DNA from: Janthinobacterium sp. 1_2014MBL_MicDiv
GTDB taxonomy: Bacteria; Pseudomonadota; Gammaproteobacteria; Burkholderiales; Burkholderiaceae_D
Direction: 5' to 3'
DNA: 64,000 nt
Assembly: GCF_001865675.1 (NCBI RefSeq)
Contig: NZ_CP011319.1
Span: 5,828,001 to 5,892,000 of the forward strand
The notes below the pieces were generated by a model, which saw only the letters and a list, made by a program, of their open reading frames with translations, was not told the origin of the DNA and did not search any database. This document shows, piece by piece, positions 29,026-37,405 of this stretch. A program made the position numbers and the translations under genes. How positions within the stretch are numbered: position 1 is the first letter of the stretch; each line of letters begins with the position of its first letter.

Positions 29026-30045
29026 ATGAAAAAATCACTCGTTGCCCTCGCACTCTTCGGCGCATTTGCCGCAACCGCACAAGCACAGTCGTCCGTTCAA
29101 ATCTACGGCACGGTTGATGCTGGCCTGGGCAAAACGACCGGTTCGACCACTGCCGTGACGAAACGCGACAACAACAAGCTGGGCTTCAAGGGCACGGAAG
29201 ATCTGGGCAATGGCCTGAAAGCCATTTTCCAACTGGAAATTCGCTATGAATCCGACACCGGCACGCTGGAAAACAATTCCCGTCCGCTGTTCCAGGGTCA
29301 AAGCCGCGTCGGCCTGCAAGGCGACTTCGGTACCGTGCGCCTGGGCCGTGGCCTGACCGCATTCCAGGAATCGAGCACCGCGTTCGAACCATGGTCGGGC
29401 ATGCCAACGCCAGCCGGCTTCCAGACCGACATCACCGTGGCCGCCTACAGCAGCGATCCACTGAGCGCGCCAGGCAACTCGCGTAACCGCTTCTCGAACG
29501 CCGTGTTCTACAACTCGCCAGTGTTCAGCGGCTTCCAGATCAACGCCACCGTCGCCGCCAAGGAAGCCAATGGCAACGCCGCCGTCATCGCCACGCCTGG
29601 CAACCACGGCGTACCGGCCAATGCCACGCCGGATTCGAATCCATACTCGGTCTCGGCCACGTACACCAACTCGCAATTCGCCGCCATGGCCGCCTACGAG
29701 CGCAATGCGCTGGAAGCCAAGCTGTGGTCGGTTGCGGCATCGTTCAATCCGGTCCCGGAACTGAAACTGATGGCGTCGTACCAGCATCAGGATGACAGCG
29801 GCCTGAAAATCATCAATACCGATACCAAGGCATGGCTGGTCGGCGCCAACTACGACGTCGGCCCAGGCAAGATCCGCGCTGGCTACGGTCAAAAAACGCC
29901 GGATGGCGTGACCAAGACCAAGCAGGCATCGCTGGGCTATGACTACAACCTGTCGAAGCGCACCTACCTGTACGCGGACATCTCGAACCGCAAGGCAGCC
30001 ACCTCGATCACCTACATCGGTCTGGGCGTACACCACAACTTCTAA
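29026..30045 (+). CDS. General porin (Gram-negative trimeric type)
   Basis: A 339-residue outer-membrane porin. The signal peptide MKKSLVALALFGAFAATAQA is followed by QSSVQIYGTVDAGLG, the usual first strand of the Burkholderia/Neisseria porin family, and the protein ends in YIGLGVHHNF with the terminal Phe needed for barrel assembly. LGFKGTEDLGNGLKAIFQLE is also a family signature. Sixteen strands are expected. Codon use is biased to common codons, consistent with high expression. Its own terminator follows. Confidence 0.96.
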   Translation: MKKSLVALALFGAFAATAQAQSSVQIYGTVDAGLGKTTGSTTAVTKRDNNKLGFKGTEDLGNGLKAIFQLEIRYESDTGTLENNSRPLFQGQSRVGLQGDFGTVRLGRGLTAFQESSTAFEPWSGMPTPAGFQTDITVAAYSSDPLSAPGNSRNRFSNAVFYNSPVFSGFQINATVAAKEANGNAAVIATPGNHGVPANATPDSNPYSVSATYTNSQFAAMAAYERNALEAKLWSVAASFNPVPELKLMASYQHQDDSGLKIINTDTKAWLVGANYDVGPGKIRAGYGQKTPDGVTKTKQASLGYDYNLSKRTYLYADISNRKAATSITYIGLGVHHNF

Positions 30046-30097
30046 TGGCTGCGCCTGTCGCCCGCTGCGGGTGACAGGCCAGACGCAGGGAAGACCA

Positions 30098-30126
30098 GGC
30101 GGCATGGGCAACCATGCCGCCTTTTT
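30098..30126 (+). terminator. Rho-independent terminator of the porin gene
   Basis: A perfect ten-base stem GGCGGCATGG/CCATGCCGCC with loop GCAA, followed by five Ts, 52 bases after the porin stop. Confidence 0.93.
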
Positions 30127-30229
30127 CATGGGCGCGCGGAAAATGCACGCACGTGGCGCCCTTTGCGCCTATGCCGCGGCACTCTCGGTTAGAATTAAGC
30201 GTTCACCCTTCTATCATCTGACACTATCA

Positions 30230-30907
30230 ATGACCGCCACACTCGATTCCAGCACCGTCGCCCAGTATCTGAGCGAGCATCCGAATTTCTTCGAAGAGCA
30301 TACCGCTCTGCTCGGCGAAGTCAAACTGAGCAGCCCGCTGACGGGACGCACCATCTCGCTGCAGGAGCGGCAAATGGAAGTGATGCGCGACAAATACAAG
30401 GCGCTCGAACTGCGCATGTCCAAGCTGAGCCGCGTGGCCGAGGAAAATGGCGACATCGCCAGCAAATTCCACGGCTGGAACCAGGCCATGCTGCAGGTGC
30501 GCAACGATGCGGCCATGCCGCGCGTGCTGGTCGATGCGCTGCAAAGCAATTTCGACGTGCCCTACGTCAGCCTGCGCCTGTGGCAAGTGCTGCCGGAACA
30601 CGCCAACGGCTGGTTCACGGAAGATGTCACGGCCGACGTGCGCATGTTCGCCAACAGCCTGCAAGCCCCGTATTGCGGCAGCAACCGCGATTTCGAAGCC
30701 GTGCACTGGCTGCAGGCCGAGAAAATCGAATCGACCGTCATGATCGCCCTACGCGCGCCCGGCACCACGGGCACCTTCGGCCTGCTGGTGCTCGGCTCGC
30801 CCGACAGCGAACGCTTCACCTCGAGCATGGGCACGGATTTCCTCGTGCACATCGGCGCCACGGCCAGCGCCGCCCTGGCCGCGCTGCGCGCCGGTGCGCC
30901 TGCCTGA
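30230..30907 (+). CDS. DUF484 family protein
   Basis: A 225-residue protein of the DUF484 family, which has a GAF-like fold. The family start is visible: VAQYLSEHPNFFEEHTALL, then TGRTISLQERQMEVMRDKY and a helix ending in LRMSKLSRVAEENGDIA. The function is not known. In many proteobacteria it directly precedes xerC, as it does here with seven bases between stop and start, so the two are probably co-transcribed. Confidence 0.9.
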   Translation: MTATLDSSTVAQYLSEHPNFFEEHTALLGEVKLSSPLTGRTISLQERQMEVMRDKYKALELRMSKLSRVAEENGDIASKFHGWNQAMLQVRNDAAMPRVLVDALQSNFDVPYVSLRLWQVLPEHANGWFTEDVTADVRMFANSLQAPYCGSNRDFEAVHWLQAEKIESTVMIALRAPGTTGTFGLLVLGSPDSERFTSSMGTDFLVHIGATASAALAALRAGAPA

Positions 30908-30914
30908 GAACGCC

Positions 30915-31862
30915 ATGAATGCGACGCGCGGCAAGGCCGAATGGCTCGACGCCTACCTGGCGCAACTGGCCACGCAGCGCAAACTGTCGCCGCACACGCT
31001 GGACGCCTACGGGCGCGACCTGCGCGCGCTGCTGGAACTGAGTGGCAACACGCCCTGGACGGCCCTGGCGCACAACGAAGTGCGGCGCTACACGGCCAAG
31101 CTGCACGCAGGCGGCCTCGACCCGCGCTCGATCGCGCGCAAGCTGTCGTCGTGGCGCGGCTTCTTCAACTGGCTCAGCGGTGAAACGGCACTCGACGCCA
31201 ACCCCGTCGACGGCATCCGCGCCCCGAAGCGGGCCAGGACGCTGCCGCGCGCGCTGTCGGTGGACGACGCCGTGCGCCTCGTGGCGCCCGCGCAACACCA
31301 GCAGGGCCAGGCCGAACCGGAGCAGCTGTGCAACCGCGCCATGTTCGAACTGCTGTATTCGAGCGGCTTGCGCGTTTCCGAACTGACCAGCCTGGACACC
31401 CACTACTGCAAGGCCGAGGGCGGCCAGCCTGCCTCGCTGGGCTGGCTCGACATGGCCAGCTTCGAAGTCATCGTCACGGGCAAGGGCAGCAAGATGCGCA
31501 AGGTGCCGGTCGGCAAGGCCGCCCTCGTCGCCCTCAGCAGCTGGCTGGCCGTGCGCCCGCCGGCCAGGGATGGCAGCGCCGCCTTGTTTTTGAGCACGCG
31601 CGGTACGCGCATCTCGCCGCGCGTCTTGCAGCTGCGCCTGAAGGCGCACGCGCTGGCCACGGAGATTCCCGCGAATGTGCATCCGCACGTGCTGCGCCAC
31701 TCGTTCGCCTCGCACGTGCTGCAATCGTCGGGCGACTTGCGCGCCGTGCAGGAAATGCTGGGCCATTCCAGCATCACCTCGACCCAGGTCTACACGGCCC
31801 TCGATTTCCAGCACCTGGCGCACGTGTACGACCAGGCCCACCCGCGCGCCAAGGTCAAGTAA
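30915..31862 (+). CDS. xerC: Tyrosine recombinase XerC
   Basis: A 315-residue site-specific recombinase that, with XerD, resolves chromosome dimers at dif. The N-terminal SAM-like domain is seen as LATQRKLSPHTLDAYGRDL. The catalytic residues are Arg in YSSGLRVSELTS, the Lys in GKGSKMRKVP, HxxR in HPHVLRHSFASH, His in MLGHSSITSTQ and Tyr in VYTALD. Location after a DUF484 gene supports XerC rather than XerD or an integrase. Nothing mobile is next to it. Confidence 0.95.
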   Translation: MNATRGKAEWLDAYLAQLATQRKLSPHTLDAYGRDLRALLELSGNTPWTALAHNEVRRYTAKLHAGGLDPRSIARKLSSWRGFFNWLSGETALDANPVDGIRAPKRARTLPRALSVDDAVRLVAPAQHQQGQAEPEQLCNRAMFELLYSSGLRVSELTSLDTHYCKAEGGQPASLGWLDMASFEVIVTGKGSKMRKVPVGKAALVALSSWLAVRPPARDGSAALFLSTRGTRISPRVLQLRLKAHALATEIPANVHPHVLRHSFASHVLQSSGDLRAVQEMLGHSSITSTQVYTALDFQHLAHVYDQAHPRAKVK

Positions 31863-31905
31863 AGAGAACGCCGGCCTGATCCATATCAAGCGGATCGGCG
31901 CCCAT

Positions 31906-31935
31906 TTGCAAGCATTTGCAAAATTCCGGCATAAT
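31906..31935 (+). promoter_or_regulatory. Candidate promoter of the CobW-family gene
   Basis: TTGCAA (31906-31911) and CATAAT (31930-31935) are separated by 18 bases. A near-perfect tandem repeat (CATTTGCAAG then CATTTGCAAA, 31903-31922) covers the -35 and spacer, so a regulator might bind here. The start codon lies 62 bases after the -10. Confidence 0.55.
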
Positions 31936-31997
31936 CGTCCGGATTCGCCCGCTTGCGCGGCGGCACCACCGAACCACAGCATAGGCATGCATTCCTC

Positions 31998-33098
31998 ATG
32001 GCACTGATTCCCACCACCATACTCACCGGTTTCCTCGGCGCCGGCAAAACCACCTTGCTCAACCGCATACTGCAGGAAGACCACGGCATGCGCATCGCCG
32101 TGATCGAGAATGAGTTTGGCCAGGAAAACATCGACAATGAAATCCTGGTGCAGGACAGCAACGAACAAATCATCGAGATGAACAACGGCTGCATCTGCTG
32201 CACCGTGCGCGGCGACCTGATCGTGGCCCTGTCGGCCCTGGCGCAAAAGCGCGATGCGGGCCTGATCGCGTTCGACCGCCTGGTCATCGAAACGACGGGC
32301 CTGGCCAATCCCGGCCCCGTGGCGCAAACCTTCTTTGTCGACGAGGAAGTGGGCAGCCACTACATGCTCGACGCCATCATCACGGTGGTCGACGCGCGCC
32401 ATGCCATGAAGCAACTCGACGAATACGAAGAGGCGCAGCGCCAGGTGGGCTTTGCCGACAAGCTGCTGCTGTCGAAAACCGACCTCGTCAGTGAAGACGA
32501 CGTGGCCGCCCTGACGCGCCGCCTGAAGCGCATCAATCCGCGCGCGCCCATCGGCAAGGTCGACTTCGGCCGCGCGCCGCTGGCCGAGGTGCTCGACATC
32601 CGCGGTTTCAATCTGAATGAAAAGCTGGAACTGGACCCGGATTTCCTCGCCACCGAAAGCGAGCACGTCCACGACCACGACCATGCGCATGAACACGCAG
32701 ATCAGCACGCACACGGCCATGCGCATGAGCACAAGCATGAGCACACCGCAGCCTGCGCCACCGACTGCGGCCATGCCGACCACCACCATGCACAGCACAG
32801 CGACGACATCGCCGCCTTTGTTTTCAAGAGCACGCAACCGTTTGACAGCGCCAAGCTCGATGAGTTCCTCGGCGGCCTGGTGCAGGTGTATGGCCCGCGC
32901 ATGCTGCGCTACAAGGGTGTGCTGCTGATGCAGGGCGCCGAACGCAAGGTGGTATTCCAGGGCGTGCACCAGCTGATGGGCAGCGATCTGGGCGCCAAAT
33001 GGGGCGAGAACGAGGTGCGTGGCAGCAAAATGGTCTTTATTGGCAAAAATCTACCAAAAGACATTTTTATTCGCGGACTCGAACAATGTTTGGTATAA
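31998..33098 (+). CDS. CobW/COG0523 GTPase, metal chaperone with His-rich region
   Basis: A 366-residue G3E-type GTPase. The P-loop GFLGAGKTT is at residues 9-17 and the metal-binding CxCC motif is in NGCICCTV near residue 65. The N-terminal GTPase domain is followed by a stretch of about 45 residues (about 222-269) with many His-Asp, His-Glu and His-Ala units plus two Cys, then the CobW C-terminal domain (VLLMQGAERKVVFQGVHQL). COG0523 proteins move zinc or other metals into target enzymes; the His-rich loop suggests Zn, Co or Ni binding. Which metal is not shown. dksA follows on the same strand after a 478-base gap. Confidence 0.9.
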   Translation: MALIPTTILTGFLGAGKTTLLNRILQEDHGMRIAVIENEFGQENIDNEILVQDSNEQIIEMNNGCICCTVRGDLIVALSALAQKRDAGLIAFDRLVIETTGLANPGPVAQTFFVDEEVGSHYMLDAIITVVDARHAMKQLDEYEEAQRQVGFADKLLLSKTDLVSEDDVAALTRRLKRINPRAPIGKVDFGRAPLAEVLDIRGFNLNEKLELDPDFLATESEHVHDHDHAHEHADQHAHGHAHEHKHEHTAACATDCGHADHHHAQHSDDIAAFVFKSTQPFDSAKLDEFLGGLVQVYGPRMLRYKGVLLMQGAERKVVFQGVHQLMGSDLGAKWGENEVRGSKMVFIGKNLPKDIFIRGLEQCLV

Positions 33099-33576
33099 AC
33101 TAGCCGGGTTTTGCGAAGTATCCGTTGCAAAGCAGAAACAAAAGGGAAAGTTAAGCATGCTTTCCCCCTGCCTGACGAACATCTTGCTGGCATAAACCAA
33201 CAAGTGGCCACATCTGATCGGCTAGTCAACAAATCGGGATGGCAATATAAAGCAAAGCGTGCCAAAATCAGCGACGAAAACGGCCCATGTCGTTCGCCTG
33301 TCATGAAATGCTGGCAAACTGCCGCTGGCCGCATGCCAGGCATGCAACCGATCCACCCAACACGCAGGTCGACGCGGCGAGCGAGACCGGCATATAGCGG
33401 CAAAAAGTTATCAACATGGCATTATCGCCGGCCGGTAGTCCTGGCCACCGCCGGCAAGCCAAGGTCGCAAGCAGTACAGCTGGACAGCAATGCCAAGCGG
33501 AACCTGTACAGTTGCTCGGCATCGCCGATCAACTGATCAATTTGAAAACTCTGTCGTATCGAAGGTAAGCGAAGTT
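33099..33576. promoter_or_regulatory. 478-base gap upstream of dksA
   Basis: This stretch is clearly lower in GC than the genes around it. No reading frame in it looks like a real protein. A hairpin CAGTTG-C-TCGGC/GCCGA-T-CAACTG (33509-33535) lies 41 bases before the dksA start and would be in its leader. The rest probably holds the dksA promoter and perhaps an untranslated or small RNA. Confidence 0.45.
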
Positions 33577-34029
33577 ATGACCAAAACTAATAAATCGACC
33601 CCGGCCGCCAACCAAGACATCCCTCTCATCAGCGAAGACCAAATTCGCGCCATGAGCGAAGATGACTACATGAATCCGGCACAACTGGCATTCTTCAAGG
33701 CACGTCTGCAACAGCTCGAGAAAGACTTGCTGAAAAACGCAGGCGAAACCACGGAACACTTGCGTGAAACCGTGCTGGTACCGGATCCTGCCGACCGCGC
33801 CACCATCGAGGAAGAGCATGCGCTGGAACTGCGCACGCGCGACCGCGAGCGCAAATTGCTGAAGAAAGTACAACAATCGATCGCCAGCATCGACGCCGGC
33901 GACTATGGCTGGTGCGAAGAAACGGGCGAGCCTATCGGCATCCCGCGCCTGATCGCCCGTCCGACCGCCACCCTGTCGCTGGAAGCCCAGCAACGGCGCG
34001 AACTGAAGCAAAAACTCTACGGCGACTGA
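33577..34029 (+). CDS. dksA: RNA polymerase-binding factor DksA, Cys-poor form
   Basis: A 150-residue DksA. This factor enters the RNA polymerase secondary channel and, with ppGpp, controls rRNA and amino acid promoters. The coiled coil with the conserved DPADRATIEEEHALELRTRDR (tip DxxDxA) is intact. The zinc-finger region reads WCEETGEPIGIPRLIARPTA and then SLEAQ: only one of the four classical zinc cysteines remains (C, then T, S and A). Such forms are known in alpha- and betaproteobacteria and need little or no zinc. A strong terminator follows. The start was set at the ATG giving MTKTNKST. Confidence 0.96.
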   Translation: MTKTNKSTPAANQDIPLISEDQIRAMSEDDYMNPAQLAFFKARLQQLEKDLLKNAGETTEHLRETVLVPDPADRATIEEEHALELRTRDRERKLLKKVQQSIASIDAGDYGWCEETGEPIGIPRLIARPTATLSLEAQQRRELKQKLYGD

Positions 34030-34076
34030 TCGCCCCGTCCCTTGCGCGGCCGCCCCGGCGGCCTGGCGATGGCGAA

Positions 34077-34113
34077 TAAAAAAGCACACAACCCCGGTTG
34101 CGTGCTTTTTTTT
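34077..34113 (+). terminator. Rho-independent terminator of dksA
   Basis: Stem GCACACAACC/GGTTGCGTGC (34084-34093, 34096-34105; one mismatch) with an A-run before and eight Ts after. It lies about 50 bases after the dksA stop. Confidence 0.9.
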
Positions 34114-34252
34114 CGTCCCGCGCCGACTACACTGAAGCAGGCGCGACAGTGGCACATGCCGCTTGCAATTGCCTTTTCCATCCCCACTTTTGGGCCATGG
34201 GCGCGCACACGCATGACGCTGCACGCATAGGCACGAATCTTTTGAGGTCACT

Positions 34253-34789
34253 ATGGAACAATTTCACGGCACCACCATCCTCTGCGTCCGGCGCGGCAAG
34301 CAAGTCGCGCTGGGCGGCGATGGGCAAGTTACGCTAGGCAACATCGTCATGAAGGGCACGGCGCGCAAGGTACGCAAGTTGTACCAGGGCAAGGTCCTCG
34401 TGGGCTTTGCCGGCGGCACGGCCGACGCCTTCACCCTGCTCGACCGTTTTGAAGGCAAGCTGGAAAAACACCAGGGCAACCTGCTGCGCGCCTCCGTTGA
34501 ACTGGCCAAGGACTGGCGCACCGACCGCGTGCTGCGCCGCCTCGAAGCGATGCTGCTGGTGGCCGACAGCGAGTCGACCCTGGTCATCACGGGCAACGGC
34601 GACGTGCTGGAGCCGGAAGACGGCATCGGCGCCATCGGCTCGGGCGGCACCTACGCCCAGTCGGCCGCCAAGGCGCTGCAGGAAAACACGGACTTGTCGC
34701 CGGCCGAAGTGGTCAAGAAATCGCTGACCATCGCCGCGGAACTCTGCATCTACACGAATATGTCCCACATCATCGAGACCCTGGACTAA
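34253..34789 (+). CDS. hslV: ATP-dependent protease proteolytic subunit HslV
   Basis: A 178-residue Ntn hydrolase with the proteasome beta fold. The mature N-terminus is the Thr pair in MEQFHGTTILCVRR, where removal of the first residues exposes the catalytic Thr. GDGQVTLGN and GSGGTYAQSAAKAL are typical of the family. It forms a double hexamer that works with HslU. TGAGGT precedes the start. hslU follows after 130 bases. Confidence 0.97.
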   Translation: MEQFHGTTILCVRRGKQVALGGDGQVTLGNIVMKGTARKVRKLYQGKVLVGFAGGTADAFTLLDRFEGKLEKHQGNLLRASVELAKDWRTDRVLRRLEAMLLVADSESTLVITGNGDVLEPEDGIGAIGSGGTYAQSAAKALQENTDLSPAEVVKKSLTIAAELCIYTNMSHIIETLD

Positions 34790-34919
34790 GAGTCCTTCGA
34801 GAAAACGCCCATGGCTGCGTTGCATGGCCTGGGCGTACAAAAAGGTACTGCCTGCGGCCACGCGCCTTGCCCTGAACGTTTTTCGGGCACTCTACGCAAA
34901 AGAAAGATAGAAAGCCATT

Positions 34920-36278
34920 ATGATCATGAACATGACCCCGTCGGAAATCGTCACCGAACTCGACAAGCACGTGGTGGGCCAGGCCAAGGCCAAGCGCGCC
35001 GTCGCCATCGCCCTGCGCAACCGCTGGCGCCGCCAGCAGGTGGCCGAACCCCTGCGCCATGAAATCACGCCCAAGAACATCCTGATGATCGGCCCCACGG
35101 GCGTCGGCAAGACGGAAATCGCGCGCCGCCTGGCCAAGCTGGCCGAGGCGCCGTTCATCAAGATCGAAGCGACCAAGTTCACGGAAGTGGGCTATGTGGG
35201 CCGCGACGTCGACACCATCATCCGCGACCTGATCGACATCGGCATCAAGCAGACGCGCGCGCTGGAGATGAAAAAAGTACGCGCGCGCGCCGAAGACGCG
35301 GCCGAAGACCGCATCATCGACATCCTCGTGCCGCCGGCGCGCGACTTCGGCTTCACGCCGAATACGGCGGCGGCCGTGGACACGGGCAGCGGCGACAGCA
35401 CGCGCCAGACCTTCCGCAAGCGCCTGCGCCAGGGCGAACTCGATGACAAGGAAATCGAGATCGAGCTGGCCGAGGCGGGCCCGCAGATGGAAATCATGGC
35501 GCCGCCGGGCATGGAAGAAATGACGGAACAGATCAAGTCCATGTTCTCGGGCGTGGGCGGGCAGCGCAAGAAGGCGCGCAAGGTCAAGATCAAGGAAGCG
35601 CTGAAACTGCTGGTCGAGGAAGAAGCGGCCAAGCTGGTGAACGAGGACGAGCTGAAACAGAAGGCCATCCAGAACGTCGAGCAGAACGGCATCGTCTTCT
35701 TAGATGAAATCGACAAGATCGCCTCGCGTTCCGAAGCGGGCGGCGCCGACGTCTCGCGCGCCGGCGTGCAGCGCGACCTGCTGCCGCTGGTCGAAGGCAC
35801 GACCGTCAACACCAAGTACGGCATGATACGCACGGACCATATCCTGTTCATCGCCTCGGGCGCCTTCCACCTGTCGAAACCGTCGGACCTGATCCCCGAG
35901 CTGCAGGGACGCTTCCCCATCCGCGTGGAGCTGGAATCGCTGTCGATTTCGGACTTCGAGCGCATCCTGACGAGCACCGACGCCTGCCTGACGATGCAGT
36001 ACGAAGCGCTGCTGGCGACGGAAAACCTGAAGCTGCAATTTGCGCCGGAAGGCATCACGCGCCTGGCGGAAATCGCCTACTCGGTTAACGAGCGCACGGA
36101 AAACATCGGCGCGCGCCGGCTGCACACGGTGATGGAAAAACTGCTGGAAGAAGTGTCGTTTACGGCCAGCGAAGGCAGCAGCAGCACGGAAAACCTGCTG
36201 GTGATCGATGCCGCCTACGTCAACGAACGCCTGGAAGCGCTGTCGGTCAACGAAGACCTGTCGCGCTACGTGCTGTAA
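34920..36278 (+). CDS. hslU: HslU ATPase, unfoldase of the HslUV protease
   Basis: A 452-residue AAA+ ATPase that unfolds substrates and feeds them to HslV. Walker A is GPTGVGKTE near residue 58 and Walker B FLDEIDKIA near 262; the intermediate domain lies between them. The C-terminus SRYVL is the family-typical tail that inserts in HslV. Three in-frame ATGs (34920, 34926, 34932) are close together; I took the first. The 130-base gap to hslV contains a possible stem ACGCCCA/TGGGCGT but no terminator. Confidence 0.97.
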   Translation: MIMNMTPSEIVTELDKHVVGQAKAKRAVAIALRNRWRRQQVAEPLRHEITPKNILMIGPTGVGKTEIARRLAKLAEAPFIKIEATKFTEVGYVGRDVDTIIRDLIDIGIKQTRALEMKKVRARAEDAAEDRIIDILVPPARDFGFTPNTAAAVDTGSGDSTRQTFRKRLRQGELDDKEIEIELAEAGPQMEIMAPPGMEEMTEQIKSMFSGVGGQRKKARKVKIKEALKLLVEEEAAKLVNEDELKQKAIQNVEQNGIVFLDEIDKIASRSEAGGADVSRAGVQRDLLPLVEGTTVNTKYGMIRTDHILFIASGAFHLSKPSDLIPELQGRFPIRVELESLSISDFERILTSTDACLTMQYEALLATENLKLQFAPEGITRLAEIAYSVNERTENIGARRLHTVMEKLLEEVSFTASEGSSSTENLLVIDAAYVNERLEALSVNEDLSRYVL

Positions 36279-36293
36279 ACAGGGAGGGGACCG

Positions 36294-36488
36294 ATGGCAA
36301 ACAAGGCATTGGCGACGCGGCAGAAAATGCAGTTCCGCGTCGAACCCTCGCAAAAACCGCGCAACCCGGTGGCCGCCGCGGCCCTGCAGCGCGCCGCCGG
36401 CGCGCACGTGAAGACCGTCTCCGGCCAGCGCCAGCAGGAAAAACGCCTGCTGGCGAAACTGCTGCAGAAAGCAGACGTCACAGACTGA
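36294..36488 (+). CDS. Small basic protein of unknown function after hslU
   Basis: A 64-residue, Lys/Arg/Gln-rich protein with no Cys and no membrane segment (MANKALATRQKMQFRVEPSQ at the start). It begins 15 bases after the hslU stop and has a strong GGGAGGGG ribosome site, which supports it as a real gene in the hslVU operon. I do not recognise a family. The charge and length could suit nucleic acid or protein binding, but this is only a guess. A hairpin (36568-36594) without T-tract lies downstream. Confidence 0.6.
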   Translation: MANKALATRQKMQFRVEPSQKPRNPVAAAALQRAAGAHVKTVSGQRQQEKRLLAKLLQKADVTD

Positions 36489-36624
36489 TCTTGAAATGTC
36501 CAGGGCAAGGCGCATGGACGCAGCAGCATGAATCAAGGCCTTGGGGCGTGCTCATCGCAGGCCGCCTGCGGACACCCCCGATGGGGGCGTCCGCGATCAG
36601 GCCATCGTCTGCCCGGCGTCCGCC

Positions 36625-37239
36625 TTAGAAGCGGTAGGACGCGCCCAGCGAAAACATGTCGACCTTGGTCGTTTGCTTGCTGCTGTACTTCACTGGCACG
36701 CGGTCCCAGTCCAGGTGCAGCGACCAGTTCTTGTTCAGCGCGTAAGCCGTGCCAATGCCGTAGGTCAGGCCTATCTTGTCCTTCTTGTCCGAACCGCCGT
36801 CCAGATAATCGACCTTGCCCTGCGTGTAGGCCGCGCCGGCGCGTCCGCTCAGGGTGAATGCATCGAACTTGTAGGCCAGCACGCCCTGCATGCCGAGGCC
36901 CGTGAACTTGCCGCGCCCAGCGCGCTTGCCGGCGCCCGTGTCGAAGCCGGACTTGACCTCTCCCCCCAGATACCCCACCAGCTCAATCGCAGGCACGGCC
37001 ACGCCGCCCTGAAACGGCAGCGCGTCGAAAGTGTAGCCCACGTAGGCCTTGCCACTGCGCTTGCTGCTTTTGTCGCAGTCGCGCTGGGCGGGCACGCAAT
37101 CGAGGTCGGTGTTGGCGCGAAAGCCGTAGCTGGCGCCCATGTAGACGGGGCCCGGCGCCGGCTCGGCGGCAAAGGCGGACAGGGGAGCGATGGCGGCAAG
37201 CGCCAGCATCGCTACTGGGAAACGTAATTGGATGGACAT
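36625..37239 (-). CDS. Outer-membrane beta-barrel protein (opacity/OmpA-like barrel)
   Basis: A 204-residue protein with a signal peptide (MSIQLRFPVAMLALAAIAPL, cleaved near AFAAE) and alternating strands such as PVYMGASYGFRANTD, TFTLSGRAGAAYTQG-like segments and WSLHLDWDRVPVK. It ends in FSLGASYRF with the terminal Phe needed for barrel insertion. Eight strands are expected. Two Cys in DCVPAQRDCD near residue 50 could form a disulfide in a loop. The role is unknown. It diverges from an XRE regulator, with four TTGTAG/CTACAA half-sites between, so it may be its target. Confidence 0.85.
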   Translation of the reverse strand: MSIQLRFPVAMLALAAIAPLSAFAAEPAPGPVYMGASYGFRANTDLDCVPAQRDCDKSSKRSGKAYVGYTFDALPFQGGVAVPAIELVGYLGGEVKSGFDTGAGKRAGRGKFTGLGMQGVLAYKFDAFTLSGRAGAAYTQGKVDYLDGGSDKKDKIGLTYGIGTAYALNKNWSLHLDWDRVPVKYSSKQTTKVDMFSLGASYRF

Positions 37240-37248
37240 GAATAACCT

Positions 37249-37393
37249 CTACAAGTGGATGAGTGCCTGGTTGTAGCGCGCTGTGCGGGCTACAAGCGGG
37301 AGTGTCATCTCTTTTGCCTGGAAGTACTATCTCCTTGTGCAAAGTGCCATTAAGGGCTACATTCGGTACCGGCATCCGCTACCAAACTTGTAG
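37249..37393. promoter_or_regulatory. Repeated TTGTAG/CTACAA half-sites in a divergent promoter
   Basis: Four copies of the same six-base half-site occur in the 166-base gap: CTACAA at 37249-37254, TTGTAG at 37271-37276, CTACAA at 37290-37295 and TTGTAG at 37388-37393. The inner pair forms a perfect TTGTAGC/GCTACAA inverted repeat (37271-37295, 11-base spacer); the outer pair forms CTACAAG/CTTGTAG. The last copy lies 12 bases before the regulator start, as expected for autorepression. Binding is inferred. Confidence 0.6.
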
Positions 37394-37405
37394 AAAGGAA
37401 CTATC

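Noticed and set aside
30915..31862. Phage or integron integrase instead of XerC
   Set aside because: Follows a DUF484 gene as xerC usually does, has full XerC length and motifs, and has no attachment site or mobile genes near it.
33111..33536. A 141-codon frame in the gap before dksA
   Set aside because: No family resemblance, poor ribosome site, and codon use and GC unlike neighbouring genes. More likely a leader region.
34780..34919. A separate gene or terminator between hslV and hslU
   Set aside because: Only a seven-base stem ACGCCCA/TGGGCGT without T-tract; no good frame. hslV and hslU are probably co-transcribed.
36568..36594. Hairpin GCGGAC-A-CCCCC/GGGGG-C-GTCCGC as a terminator after the hslVU operon
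   Set aside because: The stem is strong but no T-tract follows on either strand, so I did not list it as a terminator.
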